Origin: Sphingomonas taxi
Lineage (GTDB): Bacteria > Pseudomonadota > Alphaproteobacteria > Sphingomonadales > Sphingomonadaceae
NCBI GenBank assembly: GCA_003243195.1
Contig: QFQI01000021.1
Location: 1 to 27,328, forward strand
DNA: 27,328 nucleotides
Direction: 5' to 3'
The notes beneath the pieces are model-generated. The model did not search any database. It had not been told where the DNA came from and saw only the letters and a list, made by a program, of their open reading frames with translations. The position numbers and the translations under genes were made by a program. This document shows, piece after piece, positions 7,375 through 14,886 of this stretch. Position 1 is the first letter of the stretch. Each line of letters opens with the position of its first letter.

Positions 7375-9879
7375 ATGGCTTCCGATCCGACCGACGCCGT
7401 GCCCGATCGCCGGGCTTCGCTGCGCGCGCTGTGGCGGCGCTGGCCGGTGCGCTGGGGCGTCTACCTGCTGGCGGCGTTCGCGCTGGCGATCGGCCTGTTC
7501 TGGCTGGTGTTCGCGCGCGACCTGCCGTCGGTCGACAAGCTGAAGGCGTACGAGCCGCCGCTGCCCACCAACGTGCGCGGCAACGACGGCGCGCCGATCT
7601 ACTCCTATGCGCGCGAACGGCGGGTGGAGCTGGCGTACAACGAATATCCGCCGCTGCTGGTGAAGGCGTTCCTGGCCGCCGAGGACCGGACGTTCTTCGA
7701 CCACCACGGCGTCGACTTCCCCGGTCTGGCGGGTGCGGTGATCGACTATGCGCGCAAGTTCGGCACCGGGCAGCGCGCGCGCGGCGGATCGACGATCACG
7801 CAGCAGGTGGCCAAGAACCTGCTGATCGGCAAGGAATATTCCCCGACCCGCAAGATCCGGGAGGCGTTGCTGGCGTACAAGATCGAGGAAACGCTGACCA
7901 AGCAGCAGATCATCGAACTGTACCTCAACCAGATCTTCTTCGGCCGCAATGCTTATGGGGTTGAGGCGGCCGCGCATGCCTATTTCGACAAGGAGCTGGA
8001 CGAGCTGACGCTGGGGCAGCTCGCCTATCTGGCGATCCTGCCCAAGGGGCCGGCGAACTACGATCCGTTCCGGAGCACCGACCGGGCGCTGGAGCGGCGT
8101 CGCTACGTGCTGCGCGAGATGGTGCGCAACGGCTTCGTCAGCGCCGCGCAGGCGAGCGCCGCCGCCGCCGAGCCGATCGGCGCGATCACGCGGCGGACGC
8201 CCAAGTTCGAGCGCGTCGGCGGCTATTTCGTGGAGGATGTGCGCCGCGAGTTGATCGACCGCTTCGGCGAACGCGCGGCCGACGGCCCGCACAGCGTCTA
8301 TGACGGCGGGCTGTGGGTGCGCACCTCGCTCGACAAGCGTATCCAGCAATATGCGGCGGAGGCGTTGCGTAACGGGCTGCTGCGCTTCGACGCCGGGCGC
8401 GGCTGGTCCGGGCCGCTCAAGCATGTCGACATCGACGGCGACAATTGGACGGGCGCGCTGATCGGCAGCAACATCATGCTCGACTATGCCGACTGGCGCG
8501 CGGCGATCGCGATCGCGCGCAGCAGGGGCGCGGAGGGGGACGCGTGGCGCATCGGCTTCTCCGACGGATCCACGGGCAGCATGACGCGCGAGGCGGCGCA
8601 GATGCCGGTGCGCAACCAAGGCGGCGGCGCGTTCGCGGCGATCAGGCCGGGCGACATCATCGCCGTCGCGCCGTCCGGCGGCGGCTTCGCGTTGCGCTCG
8701 CTGCCGCGCATCTCGGGCGGCTTCGTGGTGCAGGAGCCGTCGACGGGGCGCGTGCTGGCGATGCAGGGCGGGTTCGAGTCGAGCGTCCAGTCCTTCAATC
8801 GCGCCACGCAGGCGTTTCGCCAGCCGGGCTCCACGATCAAGCCGATCGTCTATTCGGCGGCGCTGGAGAACGGCATGACCCCGGCGTCGATCATCGTCGA
8901 CGGGCCGTTCTGCGTGTACCAGGGCGCCCGGCTGGGGCAGAAATGCTTCCGCAACTTCGGCAATTCGCGTGGCGCGGGGCCGCACACGATGCGCTGGGGC
9001 ATCGAACAGTCGCGCAACCTGATGACGGTACGCGCCGCGGCGCAGACCGGCATGGGGCGGGTGGTGAAGCTCATCAAGGCGATGGGCATCGGCGACTATC
9101 CGCCGTATCTCTCCTATGCGCTGGGCGCCGGCGAGACGACGGTGGCCAGGATGGTCAACGCGTACGGCGTGCTCGCCAACTGGGGCCGCTGGCATGATCC
9201 CTCGCTGATCGACGTGGTGCAGGACCGGCACGGCGCGGTGATCTGGCCGGAGAACTGGCGCGCCTGCGACGGGTGCAACATGCCCGAATGGAACGGCCGC
9301 GCGATGCCGCGTCCGGTCATCGGCGGCCGGCAGGTGCTGGACGCGATGAGCGCATACCAGATGGTGCACATCACCGAGGGCGTGATCCAGCGCGGCACCG
9401 CGACCGCGCTGCGCGACCTGAACCGCCCGATGTTCGGCAAGACCGGCACCAACAACGGCCCCACCGACGTGTGGTTCATCGGCGGCACGCCGCAGATGAT
9501 CGCCGGCCTCTATATGGGGTTCGACAGCCCGCACAGCCTGGGCGGCTATGCGCAGGGCGGGACGGTGGCGGTGCCGGTGTTCAGGGAATGGGCGACCAAG
9601 GCGTATGAGGGCCTGCCGCCGCTGCCGTTCCGCGCGCCGCCGGGCACGCGCATGGTGCGGATCGACCGTGCGTCGGGTCGTCCGGTCTATGGTACCTTCC
9701 CGACCGACAACGATCCGCGGCCGGCGGTGATCTGGGAAGCGTTCAAGCCGCAGAGCGAGGTGCGCCGCGCCCGCCGGACCGCGCCCGGCACCGCGCCGGT
9801 CGCGAAACCCACCGCCAGCGCCCCGCGCGCCGCCGCCGGCGACAGCGACTTCTTGCAGAGGCAGGGGGGCATCTACTAA
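7375..9879 (+). CDS. mrcA: bifunctional penicillin-binding protein 1A
   Basis: Class A PBP of 834 aa that polymerises lipid II and cross-links peptidoglycan. It has a short cytoplasmic N terminus, one membrane anchor (about 27-47), a GT51 transglycosylase domain (about 75-250) and a transpeptidase domain (about 445-745). GT51 shows E103 in AAEDRTFFDHHG and GGSTITQQVAKNL. The transpeptidase shows SxxK at S486-K489 (QPGSTIKP), SxN at S546-N548 and KTG at K689 (FGKTGTNN). Between the two domains is an OB-like insert, as usual for PBP1A. The C-terminal tail (about 790-834) is basic and Pro/Ala-rich. Four cysteines (513, 524, 631, 634) lie in periplasmic loops and could form disulphides. The gene starts 49 bp after the flippase stop. 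An upstream in-frame start at 7303 would overlap the flippase and lacks support. Confidence 0.95.
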   Translation: MASDPTDAVPDRRASLRALWRRWPVRWGVYLLAAFALAIGLFWLVFARDLPSVDKLKAYEPPLPTNVRGNDGAPIYSYARERRVELAYNEYPPLLVKAFLAAEDRTFFDHHGVDFPGLAGAVIDYARKFGTGQRARGGSTITQQVAKNLLIGKEYSPTRKIREALLAYKIEETLTKQQIIELYLNQIFFGRNAYGVEAAAHAYFDKELDELTLGQLAYLAILPKGPANYDPFRSTDRALERRRYVLREMVRNGFVSAAQASAAAAEPIGAITRRTPKFERVGGYFVEDVRRELIDRFGERAADGPHSVYDGGLWVRTSLDKRIQQYAAEALRNGLLRFDAGRGWSGPLKHVDIDGDNWTGALIGSNIMLDYADWRAAIAIARSRGAEGDAWRIGFSDGSTGSMTREAAQMPVRNQGGGAFAAIRPGDIIAVAPSGGGFALRSLPRISGGFVVQEPSTGRVLAMQGGFESSVQSFNRATQAFRQPGSTIKPIVYSAALENGMTPASIIVDGPFCVYQGARLGQKCFRNFGNSRGAGPHTMRWGIEQSRNLMTVRAAAQTGMGRVVKLIKAMGIGDYPPYLSYALGAGETTVARMVNAYGVLANWGRWHDPSLIDVVQDRHGAVIWPENWRACDGCNMPEWNGRAMPRPVIGGRQVLDAMSAYQMVHITEGVIQRGTATALRDLNRPMFGKTGTNNGPTDVWFIGGTPQMIAGLYMGFDSPHSLGGYAQGGTVAVPVFREWATKAYEGLPPLPFRAPPGTRMVRIDRASGRPVYGTFPTDNDPRPAVIWEAFKPQSEVRRARRTAPGTAPVAKPTASAPRAAAGDSDFLQRQGGIY

Positions 9880-9900
9880 GTCGGTTGCCGAAGACACTTT

Positions 9901-9983
9901 CGTCATCCCGGCCGCGGCTGGGATCTCCCGGTTACGAAGCGACGCCCGTGCCGCACGAGATTCCAGTTGCCGCTGGAATGACG
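9901..9983. repeat. REP/MITE-like inverted repeat element
   Basis: An 83-bp imperfect palindrome fills most of the gap between mrcA and prfB. The ends are CGTCATCCC and GGAATGACG, which are inverted with one mismatch. Each end also folds alone: ATCCC...GGGAT on the left and ATTCCAG...CTGGAAT on the right. A shorter relative with the same CGTCATCCC end occurs at 14850-14877. Such elements are widely scattered in sphingomonad intergenic regions. Confidence 0.75.
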
Positions 9984-10000
9984 TGACCTTGGAGAATGTT

Positions 10001-11128
10001 ATGCGCGCCGAAGCGCAGGCCCATGTCGATACCGTCAACGAGGCGCTGGCGCTGCTGCGCCGCTTCCTCGACTGGGACCGCGCGCTCCGCCGTCTCGACG
10101 AGCTGAACGCGCGTGTCGAGGATCAGGCGTTGTGGAGCAACCCCAAGGAGGCGCAGGAGGTGATGCGCGAGCGTCGCCGGCTGGACGAGGCGATCACCGC
10201 CACGCGCGACATCGAACGCGAGCTGAGCGACACCGCCGAACTGATCGAGATGGCCGAGGCCGAGGGCGACGCCGAGATGGCGGACGAGGGCGTCGCCGCG
10301 CTCGCCGCGCTGGCGGTGCGCGCGCAGGCCGACAAGGTGAAAGCGCTGCTGGCCGGCGAGGCCGATGCCAACGACAGCTATATCGAGATCAACGCCGGCG
10401 CGGGCGGCACCGAGAGCCAGGACTGGGCCGAGATGCTGCAGCGCATGTACACGCGCTGGGCCGAACGGCGCGGCATGAAGGTGGAGCTGGTCGACTATCA
10501 CGCCGGCGAACAGGCCGGGATCAAGAGCGCGACGCTGCTGGTGAAGGGCGAGAACGCCTACGGCTATGCCAAGGTCGAATCGGGCGTGCACCGGCTGGTG
10601 CGGATCAGCCCGTACGATTCCGCCGCGCGCCGCCACACCAGCTTTTCCAGCGTGTGGGTCTATCCGGTAATCGACGACAATATCGAGGTCGAGATCAACG
10701 AAAGCGAGCTGCGCATCGACACGTACCGCGCGTCCGGCGCGGGCGGGCAGCACATCAACACCACCGATTCCGCGGTGCGCATCACCCATCTGCCGACCGG
10801 CATCGTCGTGCAGTGCCAGAATCAGCGCAGCCAGCACAAGAACAAGGCCGAGGCGTACAATCAGCTTCGCGCGCGCCTGTACGAGCGCGAACTGGCCGAG
10901 CGCGAGGCGGTGGCGAATGCGGAGAACGCCACCAAGACCGACATCGGCTGGGGCCACCAGATCCGCAGCTATGTGCTGCAACCCTATCAGCTTGTGAAGG
11001 ATCTGCGCACCGGCATGACCTCCACCTCGCCGGGCGATGTGCTGGACGGCGACCTGGACGACTTCATGGCCGCCGCGCTGTCGCAGCGTGTCAGCGGCGA
11101 GGCGGTGGTCGTGGAGGACGTCGACTAA
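10001..11128 (+). CDS. prfB: peptide chain release factor 2
   Basis: RF2, 375 aa, recognises UGA and UAA and triggers peptidyl-tRNA hydrolysis in the ribosome. The N-terminal coiled-coil domain is followed by the core with NAGAGGTESQDWA (131-143), the GGQ hydrolysis motif in SGAGGQHIN (248-250), and the C-terminal SQHKNKAEA helix. The stop-codon tripeptide is SPY (203-205) in place of the E. coli SPF. The reading frame is continuous. At the position of the E. coli programmed frameshift (CTT TGA C) this gene reads CTC GAC (10067-10072), so no autoregulatory frameshift exists. The ATG at 10001 has GGAG 6 nt before it; the GTG at 9983 lies in the repeat element and is rejected. A GTG-initiated gene follows directly after the TAA. 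Confidence 0.97.
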   Translation: MRAEAQAHVDTVNEALALLRRFLDWDRALRRLDELNARVEDQALWSNPKEAQEVMRERRRLDEAITATRDIERELSDTAELIEMAEAEGDAEMADEGVAALAALAVRAQADKVKALLAGEADANDSYIEINAGAGGTESQDWAEMLQRMYTRWAERRGMKVELVDYHAGEQAGIKSATLLVKGENAYGYAKVESGVHRLVRISPYDSAARRHTSFSSVWVYPVIDDNIEVEINESELRIDTYRASGAGGQHINTTDSAVRITHLPTGIVVQCQNQRSQHKNKAEAYNQLRARLYERELAEREAVANAENATKTDIGWGHQIRSYVLQPYQLVKDLRTGMTSTSPGDVLDGDLDDFMAAALSQRVSGEAVVVEDVD

Positions 11129-11863
11129 GTGACGCGGCGTTCCGCCTGCCTCCCGCGCACCGCGCTGTTCGCGGCGGTCCTGCTGCTGGGCGGCTGCGAT
11201 GGATCGGAGCCGCTCATCAAGCACAAGGCGCGCGAACCCGGCCCGTTTCCCGCCGCCGATCGCCCGGTGGCGAGCATCGTCTCGCCACGCTGGTCGACCG
11301 AGGAGGCGCGCGACCGGCTGGGCGAGGCCGAGCGCGTGATGGAGCTGGCGGAGATCCGCCGGGGGATGACCGTCGCGGACCTGGGCGCGGGCGAGGGCTA
11401 TTACACCACGCGGCTGGCGGCGCGTGTCGGCAGGGACGGGCGCGTGCTGGCCGAGGACATCGTGCCGGCGGTGCGCGACGCGCTGGCCGAGCGCGTCGCG
11501 CGCGAACGGCTGGAGAATGTCAGCGTGCGGCTGGGCGCGCCCGCCAATCCGCGGCTGCCGGCGAGCAGTTTCGACCGCATCTTCATGGTGCACATGTATC
11601 ATGAGATCGCGCAGCCCTACGAGTTCCTGTGGCGGATGCGCCCGTCGCTGCGCCCGGGCGGGCTGGTGGTGGTGGTCGACGCCAATCGCTCGACCGAGAA
11701 CCACGGCACCCCGCCGCGACTGCTGCGCTGCGAGTTCGAGGCGGTCGGCTATGCGCAGGTCGGCTTTCGCGAACTGCGCTCGGAGGGCACCTACTTCGCC
11801 ACCTTCCGGGCCGCCGGCCGCCGCCCCGACCCCGCGCAGATTCGGGCATGCCGGATCGATTGA
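11129..11863 (+). CDS. lipoprotein with class I SAM-methyltransferase domain
   Basis: This is a 244-aa protein. The N terminus is a lipoprotein signal: basic MTRR, hydrophobic ALFAAVLLLGG, then C23 in LLLGGC, so export and lipid anchoring are predicted. The mature part has a Rossmann methyltransferase fold. Motif I is VADLGAGEGYYT (82-93), an acidic end of strand 2 is LAEDI (about 107-111), and FDRIFMVHMYHEI and LRPGGLVVVVD correspond to motifs IV-VI. The substrate is unknown, and SAM is not expected in the periplasm, so the fold may be used for something else. The GTG start follows the prfB TAA with no gap. A GGAGG 13-17 nt upstream serves as ribosome-binding site, so the gene is probably co-transcribed with prfB. 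Confidence 0.8.
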   Translation: MTRRSACLPRTALFAAVLLLGGCDGSEPLIKHKAREPGPFPAADRPVASIVSPRWSTEEARDRLGEAERVMELAEIRRGMTVADLGAGEGYYTTRLAARVGRDGRVLAEDIVPAVRDALAERVARERLENVSVRLGAPANPRLPASSFDRIFMVHMYHEIAQPYEFLWRMRPSLRPGGLVVVVDANRSTENHGTPPRLLRCEFEAVGYAQVGFRELRSEGTYFATFRAAGRRPDPAQIRACRID

Positions 11864-12009
11864 GCGTTGTTGAAAAACATGATGCGGTCGTCCGCGAAAC
11901 GACGGTGAGGGCGGCGGTGCGGGAGCCGACGACGTGGATCATGCTGACGCCGGGGTTCGGCGTCCTCGGGACGGCGCTGCGCCGTCGCAGGATCTGGACC
12001 GCCGTCTAG
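11848..12009 (+). pseudogene. relic of a PEP-CTERM sorting tail
   Basis: A 53-codon frame overlaps the end of the lipoprotein gene by 16 nt. Its C-terminal half reads REPTTWIMLTPGFGVLGTA then LRRRR. This closely follows the sphingomonad PEPxxWAMMIxGFGxxGxxxRRRR sorting signal: PEP-like triplet, Trp, hydrophobic helix with GFG, then an Arg cluster. The first Pro is replaced by Arg, the helix carries a Pro, and there is no signal peptide or mature domain in front. I read it as the leftover 3' end of a deleted exported-protein gene. A small intact gene is less likely. No exosortase gene is in the window. Confidence 0.5.
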
Positions 12010-12032
12010 GCGCGATCGCGCCGCCGCAGGCG

Positions 12033-12863
12033 GTGGCGCGCGCGACGAACGCCCGCTATCCCGACCACGTGCAGCAATATCTCGACCTCATGCGCCGCGT
12101 GCTCGATTCGGGTGTCCGGCAGGCGGACCGGACCGGCACGGGCACGCTCAGCGTGTTCGGGCACCAGATGCGCTTCGATCTGGCGCAGGGCTTTCCGGTG
12201 CTGACCACCAAGAAGCTCCACCTGCGCTCGATCATCGTCGAGCTGCTGTGGTTCCTGCGTGGCGACACCAACGTGCGCTGGTTGCAGGAGCACAAGGTGA
12301 GCATCTGGGACGAATGGGCCGATGAAGCGGGCGAGCTCGGTCCGGTATACGGCAAGCAGTGGCGCGACTGGGTGGCGGCGGACGGGCGGCATCTCGACCA
12401 GATCGCCGGGCTGGTGGACGAGATCCGCGCCCGTCCCGCCTCCCGGCGGCAGATCGTCACCGCATGGAACCCGGGCGACCTGCACGCGATGGCGCTCAGC
12501 CCGTGCCATTGCCTGTTCCAGACGCATGTCGCGAACGGCCGGCTCTCGCTGCAACTCTACCAGCGGTCGGCGGACATCTTCCTGGGCGTGCCGTTCAACA
12601 TCGCCAGCTACGCGCTGCTGACGCACATGCTGGCGCAGCAATGCGATCTGGCGGTCGGCGACTTCATCTGGACCGGCGGCGATTGTCACCTGTACCTCAA
12701 CCATCTGGAGCAGGCGCGGACGCAACTGGCGCGTGTTCCGGGAACGCTGCCACGGCTGGAGATCGCCCGGCGGCCGCCGTCGATCGACGCCTATGAGCCG
12801 GAGGATTTCGCGTTGCGCGGCTACGAGGCGCAGCCGCATATCAAGGCGGCAGTGTCGGTGTAG
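12033..12863 (+). CDS. thyA: thymidylate synthase
   Basis: This cytoplasmic homodimer, 276 aa, converts dUMP to dTMP using methylene-tetrahydrofolate. Recognisable blocks are DRTGTGTLSVFGHQMRFDL (32-50), LLWFLRGDTN (71-80), IWDEWAD, GPVYGKQWR, the phosphate-binding Arg pair R138-R139, the catalytic Cys C158 in ALSPCHCLFQ, QRSADIFLGVPFNIASYALL and the dUMP contact WTGGDCHLYLNH. The length is close to E. coli ThyA (264). The start is uncertain. GTG at 12033 gives MARATNARYPDHVQQYLDLM, GTG at 12069 begins at VQQYLDLM, and an ATG at 11934 would run through the PEP-CTERM relic. I saw no strong ribosome-binding site for any of them. Confidence 0.93.
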   Translation: MARATNARYPDHVQQYLDLMRRVLDSGVRQADRTGTGTLSVFGHQMRFDLAQGFPVLTTKKLHLRSIIVELLWFLRGDTNVRWLQEHKVSIWDEWADEAGELGPVYGKQWRDWVAADGRHLDQIAGLVDEIRARPASRRQIVTAWNPGDLHAMALSPCHCLFQTHVANGRLSLQLYQRSADIFLGVPFNIASYALLTHMLAQQCDLAVGDFIWTGGDCHLYLNHLEQARTQLARVPGTLPRLEIARRPPSIDAYEPEDFALRGYEAQPHIKAAVSV

Positions 12864-12869
12864 CGCGTC

Positions 12870-12894
12870 GGGCGCCGGACCCGATCCGGTGCCC
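12870..12894 (+). terminator. hairpin after thyA
   Basis: A 10-bp stem (12870-12879 with 12885-12894, one G-T pair) with loop CCCGA begins 7 nt after the thyA stop. No T-run follows. The placement and strength suggest a transcription end point. Confidence 0.5.
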
Positions 12895-12900
12895 CCCTGT

Positions 12901-13039
12901 CGTTCGTCCTGAGGAGAGGCCGGGTTCGTCGAGGCTTCGTTTCGAAGACGCGCTTGAGCACCCGGCATGCGGGCGGCCGGCGGGGCGTGCTTCGAGGGAG
13001 CGTTTCGACGTCGCTCGATGCCATGCTCGGCACGGGCGG
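12901..13039. repeat. dispersed inverted-repeat element between thyA and the methyltransferase gene
   Basis: The left arm (12901-12953) begins CGTTCGTCCTGAGGAGA and contains CGTCGAGGCTTCGTTTCGAAG. The right arm (about 12985-13039), read on the other strand, gives a diverged copy (CGTGCCGAGC...CGTCGAAACGCTCCCTCGAAG). This CGTTCGTCCTGAG...TCGAAG pattern is familiar from intergenic repeats in sphingomonads; copy number cannot be judged here. The rest of the gap, 13040-13076, shows nothing further. Confidence 0.55.
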
Positions 13040-13076
13040 TTGTTGTCTGCCGCGCGGCAGGAGGGCTGTGGGTACG

Positions 13077-14747
13077 TTACAGCAGCGTTCCCTGCCTTCC
13101 CGTCTGCTCGCGCGCGGCGCGGCGGAAGGCGGCGGTGGGATCGACATAGGGCAGGTCCGGCCGCTGGCCGCAAAACAGCTCCGCCAGCGTGACGATCTGG
13201 AGGCGCGGGTAGCTTCGGCCCGTCGCCGCCGCCGTGAACCGCCCGACCGAGGCGGCTTCCTTCTGCATCGCCCTGGTCGGCTGCGCCCGGGTGACGAAGA
13301 CCCCGGCGGGCGCCTTCTCGCGCTCCATCGCGGAATGCAGGTCGCGGATCATCGGTACGCCGACATGATCGCCGCCCTTCACCGACACCAATGCCTTTTC
13401 GGTGCGGCGGCCGTCGGGCTTGAAATAGATGATGCCGTCGATCCCGCCGTCCGCGCCCTTCTTCCGCCCGCCGTACGGCATGGCGTCGACCATCGACACC
13501 GCCCACCACTGGAACTGGTATTTGTCGCGCACCGCCAGATCGTGCGCGGAGGCGAGATCCTTGGGTGTGCCCTCCACGGTGAAGGCGACGCCAGGAAAGG
13601 CCGCCTGCATGCGCTTCTCGATCAACGAGATGGCGAGGTGGGTCACGTCGATGCCGATCCATTGCCGGCCGAGCTTCTGCGCGGCATGCACCGCGGTGCC
13701 GCAGCCGCAAAACGGGTCGAGCACCACATCGCCTTCGCTGGAGGACGCGGCGATGATCCGTTCGAGCAGCGCGAGGGGCTTTTGCGTGGGATAACCGAGG
13801 CGTTCGGCATGCCGCTGCGACAGCGGCGGGATGTCGTCGATGATGTCCTGCACCGGCTGGCCGGTCATCCGATCGAGGTAGCGACGGACGTGCGGCCATC
13901 CGCTATCGCCGGCACGCTCGATCAATCCTTCGTCGTGGAACAGGTCGAGCCAACCGTGGGTGGTGAGATCGCGTTCGTCGAACGCTTCCTTGACCACCGA
14001 TGGAATGCCCCAATGCCGGCCGTGCGCCGTCGGATCGAAGCCGCCCCATGCGCGTCCGCTCTCGCCGTTGCGCGTCCCGCTGGCGGTAAGGTCGCTCAGC
14101 CGGTAACGGCGCCCGGCCGCATCGATATGGCGGTAATAACGGTCGGTGTAGGCAGGGTCATAGGGGATGTCGACGCGGTTCCACAGCGACTCCGCCGAGC
14201 GATTGTAGAACAGGATCGTGTCGTGGATCGGTCCCCAGCGACGGGCGCTGTTGTGCGAGCTGGTGCGCTTCCACACGATTTCGCTGCGGAAGTGGGTGGG
14301 GCCGAACACGCCGTCGAGCAGCAGTTTCAGGTAATGGGCCGCGGTCGGATCACAGTGGAGGTACAGGCTGCCGGTCGGCTTCAGGACGCGGTGCAACTCG
14401 ATCAGCCGCACCGCCATCATCGCCAGATAGGCCATCATGTCGTTGTCGCCCAGGAAGCCGCGCATGGCGTTCAACAGGTCGAACGCCTTCGTATGACCGC
14501 CGCGCGCGACCTGATCGAAGGCTTCCTCGGCCTTGGCGTTCCAGTGCCAGGTATCCTCGAACGCCTCGATCTGCGCATCGGCGCTGGCACCGGCGGGGGA
14601 GCGGAAGAGGATGTTGTAATTGGCGTTCGAGTTGAACGGCGGGTCGAGGTAGATCAGATCGACCGTGCCGTCCCCGATCTCACGGCGGAGCACGTCGAGG
14701 TTGTCGCCATAATAGAGGTGGTTGGCGGGGCGGTTCGCGCTGGTCAT
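13077..14747 (-). CDS. beta-class DNA methyltransferase fused to an Mrr-like nuclease domain
   Basis: A 556-aa protein. The methyltransferase part begins at NHLYYGDNLDVLRR. Motif IV is LIYLDPPFNSNANYN (31-45), a long middle region (about 150-315) may hold the target-recognition domain, then YPTQKPLALLERII and motif I VVLDPFCGCGT (341-351). The order IV to I is beta class, and DPPF favours N6-adenine. Residues about 405-505 add an Mrr/PD-(D/E)xK-like module: GADGGIDGIIYF (candidate metal-binding D437), then LVSVKGG (K457) and IRDLHSAM. The usual Gln/Glu two residues before the Lys is Ser455. Starts are uncertain: ATG at 14747 fits the family start, and ATG at 14810 would add 21 low-complexity residues. 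Neither has a clear ribosome-binding site. No separate restriction or specificity gene adjoins it. Confidence 0.85.
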   Translation of the reverse strand: MTSANRPANHLYYGDNLDVLRREIGDGTVDLIYLDPPFNSNANYNILFRSPAGASADAQIEAFEDTWHWNAKAEEAFDQVARGGHTKAFDLLNAMRGFLGDNDMMAYLAMMAVRLIELHRVLKPTGSLYLHCDPTAAHYLKLLLDGVFGPTHFRSEIVWKRTSSHNSARRWGPIHDTILFYNRSAESLWNRVDIPYDPAYTDRYYRHIDAAGRRYRLSDLTASGTRNGESGRAWGGFDPTAHGRHWGIPSVVKEAFDERDLTTHGWLDLFHDEGLIERAGDSGWPHVRRYLDRMTGQPVQDIIDDIPPLSQRHAERLGYPTQKPLALLERIIAASSSEGDVVLDPFCGCGTAVHAAQKLGRQWIGIDVTHLAISLIEKRMQAAFPGVAFTVEGTPKDLASAHDLAVRDKYQFQWWAVSMVDAMPYGGRKKGADGGIDGIIYFKPDGRRTEKALVSVKGGDHVGVPMIRDLHSAMEREKAPAGVFVTRAQPTRAMQKEAASVGRFTAAATGRSYPRLQIVTLAELFCGQRPDLPYVDPTAAFRRAAREQTGRQGTLL

Positions 14748-14849
14748 GCGCGCGAGTGGAGCGGGACGGGGCGGCGGTGTCGCGTCGAGGTTGGGCCGTT
14801 TTGGCGGCATCAGGCCCGACGCGGCGGATGCGGATCAATCTGCCACGAA

Positions 14850-14877
14850 CGTCATCCCCGCCGCGGCGGGGATGACG
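14850..14877. repeat. perfect 28-bp palindrome (short REP-like unit)
   Basis: CGTCATCCCCGCCG is followed directly by its exact reverse complement. It lies 9 bp beyond the hppA stop, so it can act as the end of the hppA transcript. It shares the CGTCATCCC end with the element at 9901-9983. The remaining sequence between 14748 and 14886 shows nothing else. Confidence 0.8.
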
Positions 14878-14886
14878 GAAAGTGGA

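Noticed and set aside
7063..10038. 991-codon minus-strand frame across flippase, mrcA and prfB
   Set aside because: It spans three certain plus-strand genes and reads as His/Arg/Ala-rich shadow sequence with no domain.
12821..13147. short minus-strand frame covering the thyA-methyltransferase gap
   Set aside because: It runs through the thyA 3' end, the hairpin and the repeat element, with no recognisable protein sequence.
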